Assembly (NCBI RefSeq): GCF_014204835.1
Contig: NZ_JACHMD010000001.1
Span: 1,860,001 to 1,924,000 of the forward strand
From: Microbacterium marinum
Lineage (GTDB): Bacteria > Actinomycetota > Actinomycetes > Actinomycetales > Microbacteriaceae
Direction: 5' to 3'
Length of the DNA stretch: 64,000 nt
Positions 27,159-35,239 of this stretch are shown in pieces. The position numbers and the translations under genes are program-made. The stretch's first letter is position 1; each line of letters opens with the position of its first letter. The notes beneath the pieces were generated by a model. It was given only the letters and a program-made list of their open reading frames with translations, searched no databases and was not told the origin of the DNA.

Positions 27159-27715
27159 GAACCCTCCGGTTCGACGACACGGCGCAAGCGCGTGCGGATT
27201 CGGGAGAGACGATTGCGGACCACCGCGTGGGACACACCGAGCTGCTCGGCAGCGGCCTGGTAGGCGTGCCCCTCCGTGGCGCACAGGCGGAAGATGTCCT
27301 GGTCGAGGGCGGACAGGGTGCCGAGTTCTGCGATCACCCGCTCCACCAGCGCCGAGCCGATCACCTGATCCTCGACGTTCACGATCGCGGGGATCGTCTC
27401 GTCGATCGCGGCGGCCGTATGTGCGCGGTCGCGTTGCTGACGGCGTATCCGATTCGCGCTCTGGAAGCGGCAGATCGTGACCAACCACGGCAGGAGCGAC
27501 TCGCTCACGAGGTCGAGCGTGCCGATCTTCCGCCACGCGACCAGAAAGGTCTCCTGCATGACGTCCTCCGCATCGGCTGTGCTCCCGACCAGGCCGTGGG
27601 CGATCCAGTACACCGGTCGGGCGTAGGCGCGATAGAGCTCGCGGAAAGCCGCTTCGCTCCCGCCGGCGGCGGCAGCGACCAGTTCCGCGTCGGTACGTCC
27701 GACCGCTTCGCTCAT
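27155..27715 (-). CDS. ECF-type RNA polymerase sigma factor
   Basis: This 186-residue protein has sigma region 2 (AFRELYRAYARPVYWIAHGLVGSTADAEDVMQETFLVAWRKI) and region 4 (ALDQDIFRLCATEGHAYQAAAEQLGVSHAVVRNRLSRIRTRLR). The start MSEAVGRTDAELV is chosen because GAGGGC lies just upstream and the domain begins soon after; an upstream in-frame start would add 19 residues. Its stop overlaps the start of the DUF4349 gene (ATGA), a classic sigma/anti-sigma layout. The signal sensed is unknown. Confidence 0.92.
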   Translation of the reverse strand: MSEAVGRTDAELVAAAAGGSEAAFRELYRAYARPVYWIAHGLVGSTADAEDVMQETFLVAWRKIGTLDLVSESLLPWLVTICRFQSANRIRRQQRDRAHTAAAIDETIPAIVNVEDQVIGSALVERVIAELGTLSALDQDIFRLCATEGHAYQAAAEQLGVSHAVVRNRLSRIRTRLRRVVEPEGS

Positions 27716-27798
27716 CGCGCCCTCAATCGTTCTCTCAGCGGGGGAGTGTCGCATCCGGCTCGATCGTCTCACAGCCGATGCTGCCGGTACGCTGGTTC

Positions 27799-27898
27799 AT
27801 CGAGAGGGAGTATCCCGCTCTCGCGCGTCCGTCATCACGACCTCCCTCCAGCGGAGATCCGGGCCCGCGCCGCCGCCGGCGGGGGAGAGACTCTCGGC
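27799..27898 (+). promoter_or_regulatory. yybP-ykoY (manganese) riboswitch candidate upstream of terC
   Basis: The outer stem P1 pairs CGAGAG (27801-27806) with CTCTCG (27891-27896). Next to its 5' strand is GGGAGTAT, next to its 3' strand GGAGAGA, and GTCATCACGACC lies between. These match the conserved loops of the yybP-ykoY family, which binds Mn2+ and often precedes TerC/MntP-type genes. TACGCT (27787-27792) would start the transcript at the riboswitch 5' end. The terC binding site GAAAGG begins about 10 nt after the fold, which suits translational control. Confidence 0.78.
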
Positions 27899-27918
27899 AT
27901 CCCACGTGAAAGGCTCGT

Positions 27919-29001
27919 ATGGAGCTCCCTGTCGCATTCGAGGTCGGCTCGCTCGTCGTCCTGATCCTCATCCTGGTCGCCGACCTGCTGCTCATCATCA
28001 AGCGGCCCCACGTGCCCTCGACGAAGGAATCGACGCTGTGGGTCGTGTTCTACGTGACCCTCGCTCTGCTGTTCGCGCTCCTGATGTGGGTGTTCGCGGG
28101 CGGTGAGTACGCCGGGCAGTTCGTGGCCGGATGGCTGACCGAGTACAGCCTGTCGATCGACAACCTGTTCGTGTTCGTGCTGATCATGAGTCAGTTCTCG
28201 GTGCCGCGGAAGTCGCAGCAGAAGGTGCTGATGGTGGGCATCATCATCGCGCTGGTGCTGCGCGGCATCTTCATCCTGCTCGGGGCGGCGATCATCGAGC
28301 AGTTCAGCTGGGTCTTCTACATCTTCGGCGCGTTCCTCATCTACACCGCCTGGCGCCAGGCGTTCCCCGGTGAGGAGCACGAGGATGAGGTGAAGAAGGA
28401 GAGCTTCGTGGTCCGCCTGCTCCGGCGGACCATCCGGATCAGCGACGAGTATGACGGGGCGAAGGTCCGGACGGTCATCGACGGCAAGAAGGTCTTCACG
28501 CCGATGATCATCGTCTTCGCCGCCCTCGGCGTGACCGATCTGCTCTTCGCGATCGACTCGATCCCGGCCATCTTCGGGATCACTCAGAGCCCCTTCATCG
28601 TCTTCACCGCGAACATCTTCGCGCTCATGGGGCTGCGTCAGCTGTACTTCCTGCTCGGCGGTCTGCTCGATCGGTTGCGGTACCTCCACTACGGCATCGC
28701 GTTCATCCTGGCCTTCATCGGCGTCAAGCTCGTCTTCCATGCGATGCACGAGAACGAGCTGCCGTTCATCAACGGCGGGGAGCACATCGAGTGGGTGCCG
28801 GTGATCTCGACCTGGATGTCGCTGGGCGTCATCATCGCGTCGATGGTCGTGGCGACGGTTGCGAGCCTCGCGGCCTCCCGACGCGACGAGATGCGCGCGC
28901 CCACGCCGCCCCGCGCGGCGCAGGCCGTGGCCGAAGAGAAGGGCGCACCCGCGGGCGTCGACCCGAAGCCGGAGGAGCGAGAGGACCGCTCGGGCGCCTG
29001 A
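27919..29001 (+). CDS. TerC/Alx-family integral membrane protein
   Basis: This 360-residue protein has about eight membrane helices. TerC-family acidic membrane motifs are visible: AGWLTEYSLSIDNLFVFVLIMS (about residues 71-92) and GVTDLLFAIDSIPAIFGITQ (about 208-227), with conserved Asp residues thought to coordinate metal. The family exports Mn2+ (Alx, MeeY-type) and is often under Mn riboswitch control, agreeing with the element in front. The C-terminal about 45 residues are a charged tail (Ala, Glu, Pro). It starts from ATG with GAAAGG upstream, divergent from the sigma factor. Confidence 0.93.
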   Translation: MELPVAFEVGSLVVLILILVADLLLIIKRPHVPSTKESTLWVVFYVTLALLFALLMWVFAGGEYAGQFVAGWLTEYSLSIDNLFVFVLIMSQFSVPRKSQQKVLMVGIIIALVLRGIFILLGAAIIEQFSWVFYIFGAFLIYTAWRQAFPGEEHEDEVKKESFVVRLLRRTIRISDEYDGAKVRTVIDGKKVFTPMIIVFAALGVTDLLFAIDSIPAIFGITQSPFIVFTANIFALMGLRQLYFLLGGLLDRLRYLHYGIAFILAFIGVKLVFHAMHENELPFINGGEHIEWVPVISTWMSLGVIIASMVVATVASLAASRRDEMRAPTPPRAAQAVAEEKGAPAGVDPKPEEREDRSGA

Positions 29002-29091
29002 GGACCCGGGTATACACTGCGTCGCCCGATTACGCCAGAGCCCGTCGATGTCGGGGTCCTGTGCTTAGGTAGCACCCGTGGAGGTGCGCCG

Positions 29092-29934
29092 GTGATCGAA
29101 TTCCGCTCCGTCTCGAAGCGATACCCCGATGGGACCGCTGCCGTCGACGACTTCAACCTGGTGCTTCCCGCGCACAAGACGACTGTCTTCGTGGGGTCGT
29201 CGGGCTGCGGCAAGACAACGCTCCTGCGCATGATCAACCGCATGGTGGAGCCCACCGCGGGCACGATCGAGATCGACGGTGAGGCCATCTCGCAGCGGGA
29301 TGCCGTGGCCCTGCGGCGCAGCATCGGCTACATCATGCAGAACGGTGGATTGCTTCCGCACCAGACGGTCGCCGAGAACATCGCGACGGTCCCGATCCTC
29401 AACGGCACCGCTCGACGGGACGCGCGGGGCCGCGCTCTCGAGCTGCTCGATGTCGTCGGGCTCGATCGCCGGGTCGCGGACCGCTACCCCCACCAGCTCT
29501 CCGGTGGCCAGCAGCAGCGCGTGGGTGTTGCGCGAGGCCTTGCCGCTGACCCGAACATCCTCCTCATGGACGAGCCCTTCGGGGCCGTCGATCCCATCGT
29601 CCGGGCGGAGCTGCAGCGCGAAGTCAGCAGACTCCAGCGCGAACTCGCCAAGACGGTCGTCTTCGTCACCCACGACATCGACGAGGCGTTCCTGCTGGGC
29701 GATCAGGTCGTCATCCTCGAGCGGGGCGCGAAGATCGCCCAGGTGGGCACCCCGAGCGAGATCCTCGAGACCCCGGCATCCGAGTTCGTCGCCCGCTTCG
29801 TCGGTGTGGACCGCGGAAGGCGGGCCCTGCACCTGAAGCAGACGGCCGGCGGCACCGTCGTGGTGGACGCCGAAGGGCGCACGCAGGGCGCTCTCGTCGA
29901 CCCGGACGCCCCCGCCGAGTGGGACGAACGATGA
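29092..29934 (+). CDS. opuCA: Osmoprotectant ABC transporter, ATP-binding subunit
   Basis: This 280-residue ATPase powers the uptake system. Walker A is GSSGCGKTTLL (about residues 34-44), the signature LSGGQQQRVGVARGLA, Walker B ILLMDEPFGAVD and switch histidine VFVTHDIDEAF. It lacks the C-terminal CBS pair of longer OpuA/OpuC ATPases. It starts from GTG with GGAGG upstream. It heads a four-gene set (ATPase, permease, permease, binding protein), the OpuC/OpuB arrangement for glycine betaine, choline or related compounds. The exact ligand is not deducible, and ergothioneine uptake is possible in this family. Confidence 0.92.
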   Translation: MIEFRSVSKRYPDGTAAVDDFNLVLPAHKTTVFVGSSGCGKTTLLRMINRMVEPTAGTIEIDGEAISQRDAVALRRSIGYIMQNGGLLPHQTVAENIATVPILNGTARRDARGRALELLDVVGLDRRVADRYPHQLSGGQQQRVGVARGLAADPNILLMDEPFGAVDPIVRAELQREVSRLQRELAKTVVFVTHDIDEAFLLGDQVVILERGAKIAQVGTPSEILETPASEFVARFVGVDRGRRALHLKQTAGGTVVVDAEGRTQGALVDPDAPAEWDER

Positions 29935-29950
29935 GCGAAGGCGCACGTCC

Positions 29951-30622
29951 GTGACCTGGGTGCTCGAGAACCTCGATCTCATCTGGGCGCTCTCTCTGGA
30001 GCACATCCGGCAGAGCCTGATCGCGATCGTGCTCTCGTTCCTCATCGCGATCCCGCTCGGCGCGGTGGCGTGGCGGTTCCGCCTCGTCCGCGGCCCGTTG
30101 CTGACGATCACCGGTCTGCTCTACACACTGCCGTCGCTGGCTCTGCTGGTCCTGCTGCCCACCGCGCTCGGCATCAGCCTGCTGAGCGAACTCAACCTCA
30201 TCATCGCGCTGGTCCTCTACGGCGTCGCCCTCATGGTGAGGGCGGTCGCCGAGGGCCTCGACTCCGTCGACCCGGATGCGCGGCTGGCCGCCGTCGCGAT
30301 GGGATACGGGTCCGCCCGCAGATTCGTGCGAGTCGACCTCCCGCTGGCCGGGCCGGTGATCCTGGCCGGTCTGCGCGTCACGTCGGTCTCGACGATCGCG
30401 CTGGCGACCGTCGGCATCCTGGTGGGAACGACCAACCTCGGCTACCTGTTCACCAACGGCTACGGCAGACGGATCATCGAGGAGATCCTCGCGGGAATCG
30501 TCGCCGTTGCGCTCATCGCCGTCGTCGTGGATGTCCTCCTCGTGCTCCTGGGGCGCATCGCGCTGCCGTGGACACGGCGCGCCTCAGCGCGGCCCGTGGT
30601 GGTGGCAGGAGGAGCGGCATGA
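29951..30622 (+). CDS. opuCB: Osmoprotectant ABC transporter, permease subunit 1
   Basis: This 223-residue inner-membrane permease has about five helices and the binding-protein-dependent transport motif EGLDSVDPDARLAAVAMGYGSARRF (EAA loop, residues about 98-122) that contacts the ATPase. It starts from GTG, 16 bp after the ATPase gene. Its stop overlaps the start of the next permease (ATGA). Confidence 0.9.
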   Translation: MTWVLENLDLIWALSLEHIRQSLIAIVLSFLIAIPLGAVAWRFRLVRGPLLTITGLLYTLPSLALLVLLPTALGISLLSELNLIIALVLYGVALMVRAVAEGLDSVDPDARLAAVAMGYGSARRFVRVDLPLAGPVILAGLRVTSVSTIALATVGILVGTTNLGYLFTNGYGRRIIEEILAGIVAVALIAVVVDVLLVLLGRIALPWTRRASARPVVVAGGAA

Positions 30623-31344
30623 ACCTCATCGCCGACGCGCTCGCGTGGATCTTCAGCGGAAATCCCGGAGGCGGCCTCGTCTCCATCCCGGTCGCCTTGG
30701 GCCAGCACCTCGCCTTCTCCTTCATCGCCGTCGTCATCGCGGCGCTGATCGCCGTTCCCGCCGGCTGGGCCATCGGTCACACCGGACGCGGTCGGGACAT
30801 CGCCGTCGCGATCTCCGGCGCGGCGCGCGCGATCCCGTCCTTCGGGCTGCTCCTGCTGCTCGTGCTCCTCCTCGGCGTCCTGCACAAGCCGGAGGCCGCG
30901 ATCGTGACGTTCGTGCTCCTGGCCATACCGTCGCTGCTTGCCGGTGCCTACACCGGCCTGGAGGCGATCGATCGCTCGACGATCGATGCGGCGCGCGCCG
31001 TCGGCATGACCCCCTGGCAGGTCCTGTGGCGCGTGGAGGTGCCCCTCGGCCTGCCGCTGCTGCTGGGTGGGTTTCGCGCCGCCACACTGCAGGTGGTCGC
31101 CACCGTGACCATCGCGGCGTACACCAACTTGGGCGGGCTCGGCCAGTACATCATCACCGGTCTTCCGCTCCGTCGGTTCGACATGGTCCTCGGGGGTGCG
31201 CTCCTGGTCGCCGTCCTGGCCCTCGTCCTCGACGCGCTCTTCGCCCTCCTGATCGCCTTCGCCCTTCCTCGGGGCGTGCGCGCCGCGTCACGCCGACCGG
31301 ATCGGTCGACGCGGCGGCGCCGCATCGCACCCGCGGCAGCCTGA
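30619..31344 (+). CDS. opuCD: Osmoprotectant ABC transporter, permease subunit 2
   Basis: This 241-residue permease is a paralogue of the preceding one. About six helices and the EAA loop TGLEAIDRSTIDAARAVGMTPWQVLWRVEVPLGLP are visible. AGGAGG overlaps the end of the upstream gene, 5 nt before the ATG. The C-terminus is basic (RRPDRSTRRRR), consistent with a cytoplasmic tail. It should form a heterodimeric channel with its neighbour. Confidence 0.9.
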   Translation: MNLIADALAWIFSGNPGGGLVSIPVALGQHLAFSFIAVVIAALIAVPAGWAIGHTGRGRDIAVAISGAARAIPSFGLLLLLVLLLGVLHKPEAAIVTFVLLAIPSLLAGAYTGLEAIDRSTIDAARAVGMTPWQVLWRVEVPLGLPLLLGGFRAATLQVVATVTIAAYTNLGGLGQYIITGLPLRRFDMVLGGALLVAVLALVLDALFALLIAFALPRGVRAASRRPDRSTRRRRIAPAAA

Positions 31345-31390
31345 GATCCCGACCCACACTCCTGCACAGCACACACAGTAAGGAAAGAGC

Positions 31391-32305
31391 ATGACCACAC
31401 CCCGCACCCGCGTCGCGAGCCTCGCGGCGCTCATCGCCGTCGGCGGCCTGGCCCTCGCCGGCTGCGCTTCGTCGAACCCCCTCGACACGCCCAGCGACGA
31501 ATCCTCTGAGGGATCGACCGACACCATCGTGATCGGTTCGCAGGCGTACTACTCGAACGAGATCATCGCCGAGATCTACGCCCAGGCCCTCGAAGGCGCC
31601 GACTTCACGGTCGAGCGCTCGTTCAACATCGGCCAGCGTGACGCCTACCTCCCGTCGCTCGAGAGCGGTGAGATCTCCCTGTTCCCGGAATACAGCGGCA
31701 ACCTGCTGCAGTTCTTCGACGCCGAGACCGAGGCGCGGAGCCCCGAAGACGTCTACACGGCGCTCGGCGAGGCCCTACCCGACGGACTCACGGTCCTCGA
31801 ACAGTCCACGGCGTCGGATCAGGATTCCTACACCGTGACGCGGGAGTTCGCCGAGAAGTACGACCTCACCACGATCGCTGACCTCGCAAACGTCGATGAG
31901 GCGCTGACCCTCGGTGGACCGCCCGAGCTCGCAGAGCGCCCCTACGGACCCACCGGTCTGAAGGACGTCTACGGCATCGACGTCGAGTTCAGCGGCACGG
32001 GCGAGACGACGGTCGAGGAGCTCGTGGCCGGCACCGTGAACGTCGCCAACGTCTACACCGCCGACCCGCGCATCCAGACCGAGGACCTCGTCATCCTCGA
32101 AGACCCGGAAGCCCTCTTCCTGGCCTCGAATGTCGTCCCGGTGGTGAGCGAGTCGATCGCCGACGAGATCGCCGACGTCATCAACCCAGTGAGCGCCGCC
32201 CTCACGCCCGAGGGCCTTGTCGCCCTCAACGTGAAGTCCACGGTCGACAAGCAGTCCGCTGCCGACATCGCCGCCGCCTGGCTCGAGGAGAACGGTCTCA
32301 GCTGA
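31391..32305 (+). CDS. opuCC: Osmoprotectant ABC transporter, substrate-binding lipoprotein
   Basis: This 304-residue lipoprotein has a signal peptide ending in the lipobox LALAGCAS (Cys about residue 26). The mature OpuAC-family domain starts at DTIVIGSQAYYSNEIIAEIYAQ and continues with YLPSLESGEISLFPEYSGNLLQFF. The ATG follows AAGGAAAG at 5 nt. It captures the solute outside the membrane for the two permeases. It ends the operon before a strong terminator. Confidence 0.93.
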   Translation: MTTPRTRVASLAALIAVGGLALAGCASSNPLDTPSDESSEGSTDTIVIGSQAYYSNEIIAEIYAQALEGADFTVERSFNIGQRDAYLPSLESGEISLFPEYSGNLLQFFDAETEARSPEDVYTALGEALPDGLTVLEQSTASDQDSYTVTREFAEKYDLTTIADLANVDEALTLGGPPELAERPYGPTGLKDVYGIDVEFSGTGETTVEELVAGTVNVANVYTADPRIQTEDLVILEDPEALFLASNVVPVVSESIADEIADVINPVSAALTPEGLVALNVKSTVDKQSAADIAAAWLEENGLS

Positions 32306-32310
32306 CCTCT

Positions 32311-32352
32311 CGCACGAAGGGCCGGGAACCTTGGTTCCCGGCCCTTCGTGCG
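32311..32352. terminator. Bidirectional terminator after the Opu operon
   Basis: A 20-bp perfect inverted repeat (CGCACGAAGGGCCGGGAACC and complement) has only TT between the arms, so the real loop opens the last pairs. It lies between convergent genes ending at 32305 and 32378. Confidence 0.9.
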
Positions 32353-32377
32353 TCGTGCGCCCCGCTCGTCCGTTCGG

Positions 32378-33688
32378 TCAGAACGGACGGAGGTTCGCTC
32401 GGAGGGAGCCGGCGTACTCCGATCGGAGGATGCCGCGTCGGCGGAGGATCGGGACGAGTTCGTCGAGCGTGCGATGCACGGTGACAGGGTGCAGATCGCC
32501 CCAGAGGAGCACACCGTCGTTGCCCCACGTGCCGTACTCCTCGATGCGGTCCGCGAGCTCCCCGGCGGTGCCGACCCACCCGGTCCCGTCGGCCAGGCGG
32601 CCGAGACGGGCGTGACCGGCGAGGATCGTCCTCAGCGGTGCGTCGGGTCCGTGATCGCCGACCAGGCGGCGGATGCTCCCGTGCGAGACATGGTCGCCGA
32701 AGACGGTGATGTCCAGAGGTGCGTCGAGATCCAGCGCCGTGAGGTCGGTCTCGAGGTCGCTCGACTGCTTCTCGGCGATGACGGCGAGCTTTTCGTCGCT
32801 GGGGGAGTGGGATGCCGCGACGAGGCGGTCCGCCTCCTCCGCCGAACTGACGAGCACCGGCTGGATCGCGAAGAGCACGGTCACGTCTTCGGGCTGTCGC
32901 CCGGCCGCGATCGCGGCGTCGCGGATGCGGGCGCGGTAGGCACGGACGGATGCCTCGTTCATCGGCGCGAGCGCCAGCTGGACGTCGGAGTTCGCGCCGG
33001 CGAACCCGAGGCCTCGGCCGGACCCGCCGGGCGACACGACGACGGGCTCACCGTCGGTGAACGGGATGGCGTTGAGGGGGCCGTCGAAGTCGAAGTACTC
33101 GCCGCGGTGCTGCGTGTGCGCGAGGCGGGAGCCGTCGGCGTATCGCCCCCGCGCGGGGTCGGCGATGAGTGCCTCCTCGGGCCAGCTGCGCCAGAGATCG
33201 CGGACGCCGCCCAGCCATTCCTCGGCGCGGTCGTACGCGGCATCGTGGCCGAGCTGCGGCGCGGCGCTGAAGTGTCGCGCGCTACCGGTGTCGGTGACGA
33301 CGTTGAGCGCCAGCCGGTGCCCGCTCAGGTGTTGCAGCGTCGCGAATTGGCGCGCGGCGGTGTACGGAAGGTACGCCGCGGGGTTGACGGTCGGCGCGAT
33401 GCCGAGGTGCTGCGTCGCCGCGAAGAGGTACGGCGCGAGCAGCAGCGGGTCGAGCTTCGGGCCGCCGAACGCCTGACGCACGCGCAGATCGATCGTCGTG
33501 GGGGATCCGAGCGACGGGGCATCCTCGATGATCAGCAGGTCGAACCCGGCCTGCTCGAGGGTCCGGACCGAGTCCTGGTAGAGCTCGGGACTCGTCCAGC
33601 GGTAGTTCCAGTCCAGGTACGGGTGCCCCCAGCCGTGCGGTCCGAACCCGCGAGCGAGGAACCAGCCGAAGTGCTGCTGCCGGCTCAT
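32378..33688 (-). CDS. Flavin-dependent monooxygenase, LLM class (NTA/SnaA/DszA group)
   Basis: This 436-residue bacterial-luciferase-like enzyme uses FMNH2 to oxidise small substrates. Recognisable parts are GAN...LALAPM, GPLNAIPFTDGEPVVVSPGGSGRG, VTDTGSARHFSAAPQLGHDAAYDRAEEWL and the C-terminal GTAGELADRIEEYGTWG. Length and pattern fit the nitrilotriacetate/dibenzothiophene monooxygenase group. Its ATG overlaps the stop of the sulfhydrylase gene, so the pair is an operon. Desulfurisation of an organosulfur compound followed by sulfide assimilation is a reasonable inference. Confidence 0.9.
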   Translation of the reverse strand: MSRQQHFGWFLARGFGPHGWGHPYLDWNYRWTSPELYQDSVRTLEQAGFDLLIIEDAPSLGSPTTIDLRVRQAFGGPKLDPLLLAPYLFAATQHLGIAPTVNPAAYLPYTAARQFATLQHLSGHRLALNVVTDTGSARHFSAAPQLGHDAAYDRAEEWLGGVRDLWRSWPEEALIADPARGRYADGSRLAHTQHRGEYFDFDGPLNAIPFTDGEPVVVSPGGSGRGLGFAGANSDVQLALAPMNEASVRAYRARIRDAAIAAGRQPEDVTVLFAIQPVLVSSAEEADRLVAASHSPSDEKLAVIAEKQSSDLETDLTALDLDAPLDITVFGDHVSHGSIRRLVGDHGPDAPLRTILAGHARLGRLADGTGWVGTAGELADRIEEYGTWGNDGVLLWGDLHPVTVHRTLDELVPILRRRGILRSEYAGSLRANLRPF

Positions 33689-35004
33689 GCGACGACCTCG
33701 ATGTCGAAGCGTTCGCCGATGGATGCCGCGGCGCGCAATCCCGCATCGAGGTCGGCGATCAGGTCGTCGACGTCCTCGATGCCGATGGACAGGCGCAGGG
33801 TGCCGGGCAGGATGCCGTGCGCTTCGCGCTGCTCGGGGCTTCGGCGCGCGTGGCTGGTGGTTCCGGGGTGCAGCACGAGGGAGCGCACGTCACCGAGGTG
33901 GGTCATGTGCGTGATGACCTGCAGCGCCTCGACGAAGGCCCGGGCCTCGTCGATCCCGCCGCGGAGCGTGACGGTGAACACCGAGCCGTACCCGCCGCTC
34001 AGGTATCGCTTCGCGATGTGGTGCGTGGGGTGGCTGGCAAGTCCGGCGTGGGCGACGGAGGCGACTTCGGGCCGGGCTTCGAGCCATTCCGCCACGGCCA
34101 GTGCGTTGGCGGACTGCCGTTCGACGCGGAGGCTGAGGGTTTCGGTTCCCTGTCCGATGAGGAAGGCGTTCAGCGGGGACGGTGTCGGGCCGAAACGGGG
34201 CGCGACGCTCTCCCGCAGGTACGCGATGCGGGCGTGCCCGCCGTGGCGCTCCCAGAGACCGGCCTCGCCTGAGGGGGATGCCGCGAGGTGGGGGAACAGC
34301 GCGCCGGAGCGGGCGGCGTCGAAGCGGCCGTCGTCGACGATCACTCCGCCGAGGACGGCGCCCTGTCCGGAGAGGAACTTGCTGGCGCTGTGCACGACGA
34401 TTGCGGCGCCGTGTTCGATCGGCCGCACGAGGTACGGAGTGGCGAACGTGTTGTCCACCACGAGCGGAATCCCGTGCTCGTCGGCGATCGCGGCGACGGC
34501 GGCGATGTCGAGGACGTCGTTGCGCGCGTTGGCGATCGACTCCGCGAACAGCAGTCGGGTCCGGGAGGTGATGGCGGCGCGCCACGCGTCGGGATCCGCG
34601 ATCTCGTCGACGAAGGTGCTCGTGACTCCGAGGCGGGCGAGGTTCTCGAGGAGGAGTCCGCGCGTGCCCTCGTAGATGTGGGTGGAGCTGACCACGTGGT
34701 CGCCCGCCGTGAGCAGTCCGAGAAGCGCCACCGAGATCGCCGCCTGACCGCTGGCGAGCAGCAGCGCCTCGGCACCTCCCTCCAGGGAGGCGAGCTTGCG
34801 CTCGACGGCATCCACCGTCGGATTCCCGGTCCGCGTGTAGCCGAACCCGTCACCGGCACCGAAGTGCGCAGCGGCGTCGTCGAAGGAATCGAAGGTGAAG
34901 CCGGCGGTCAGGTGGATCGGGAGGGCACGGGGCCTGGCCGCCGTGGCATCCGATCCGATGTGCACCTGCCGCGTCGTGAATCCGCTTCTGATCGGCTCCG
35001 TCAC
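33685..35004 (-). CDS. metY: O-acetyl-L-homoserine sulfhydrylase-type PLP enzyme
   Basis: This 439-residue Cys/Met-metabolism PLP enzyme probably makes homocysteine from O-acetylhomoserine and sulfide. It has FTTRQVHIG at the N-terminus, YTRTGNPTVDAVERKLASLEGG, the PLP lysine K209 in VVHSASKFLSGQGAV, and LRLSIGIEDVDDLIADLD at the C-terminus. The GTG start is chosen because GAAGGGAG sits about 6 nt upstream; the open frame extends further but without similarity. The C-terminus overlaps the monooxygenase start. Cystathionine-type activity cannot be excluded. Confidence 0.9.
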   Translation of the reverse strand: MTEPIRSGFTTRQVHIGSDATAARPRALPIHLTAGFTFDSFDDAAAHFGAGDGFGYTRTGNPTVDAVERKLASLEGGAEALLLASGQAAISVALLGLLTAGDHVVSSTHIYEGTRGLLLENLARLGVTSTFVDEIADPDAWRAAITSRTRLLFAESIANARNDVLDIAAVAAIADEHGIPLVVDNTFATPYLVRPIEHGAAIVVHSASKFLSGQGAVLGGVIVDDGRFDAARSGALFPHLAASPSGEAGLWERHGGHARIAYLRESVAPRFGPTPSPLNAFLIGQGTETLSLRVERQSANALAVAEWLEARPEVASVAHAGLASHPTHHIAKRYLSGGYGSVFTVTLRGGIDEARAFVEALQVITHMTHLGDVRSLVLHPGTTSHARRSPEQREAHGILPGTLRLSIGIEDVDDLIADLDAGLRAAASIGERFDIEVVA

Positions 35005-35128
35005 GGTCTGCTCCCTTCTCCCAGCCCGCTCAGCCTCGCACGGCGCCCGGAGGTGCCCACACTCGTGCGTCGTTGTGTGACGCCGGCGGGGAGAGGTCCG
35101 GGTGCGACGCCGGTGGTAATGTCGCCTC

Positions 35129-35179
35129 ATGCGGATCGCTCGCCTCCTCCTTAGCGGCCGCGGCGGGAGCTCGCTCTGA
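35129..35179 (+). CDS. leuL: Leucine leader peptide of the leuCD operon
   Basis: This 16-codon frame reads MRIARLLLSGRGGSSL. Three consecutive leucine codons (CTC CTC CTT, 35144-35152) lie in the middle and another ends it. GGTAAT (35115-35120) lies 8 nt before the ATG with no binding site, so the leader is probably translated from a leaderless mRNA. A 12-bp hairpin begins inside the frame. This fits leucine attenuation of leuC, 60 nt downstream. Comparable leucine leaders have been described before leu genes in other actinobacteria (general knowledge). Confidence 0.8.
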   Translation: MRIARLLLSGRGGSSL

Positions 35180-35196
35180 GCCCTCTCCCGTCGCGG
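35158..35196 (+). promoter_or_regulatory. Attenuator hairpin upstream of leuC
   Basis: CCGCGGCGGGAG (35158-35169) pairs with CTCCCGTCGCGG (35185-35196): 12 bp with one G-U pair. The 15-nt loop contains the leader peptide's stop codon. A ribosome stalled on the Leu codons (35144-35152) would sit just before the 5' arm, whereas a ribosome reaching the stop would block it. How this changes leuC expression (termination or translation) is not clear, since no T-run follows. Confidence 0.65.
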
Positions 35197-35239
35197 AGTT
35201 CGTTGCGGGCTTGATCCCCTTCCTGGAGAACGAGAGAGC

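Noticed and set aside
35005..35128. SAM or other riboswitch before the sulfhydrylase gene
   Set aside because: I looked on the minus strand for conserved SAM-I, SAM-II or SAM-IV core elements and could not place any; the strand is shared with the leu leader region.
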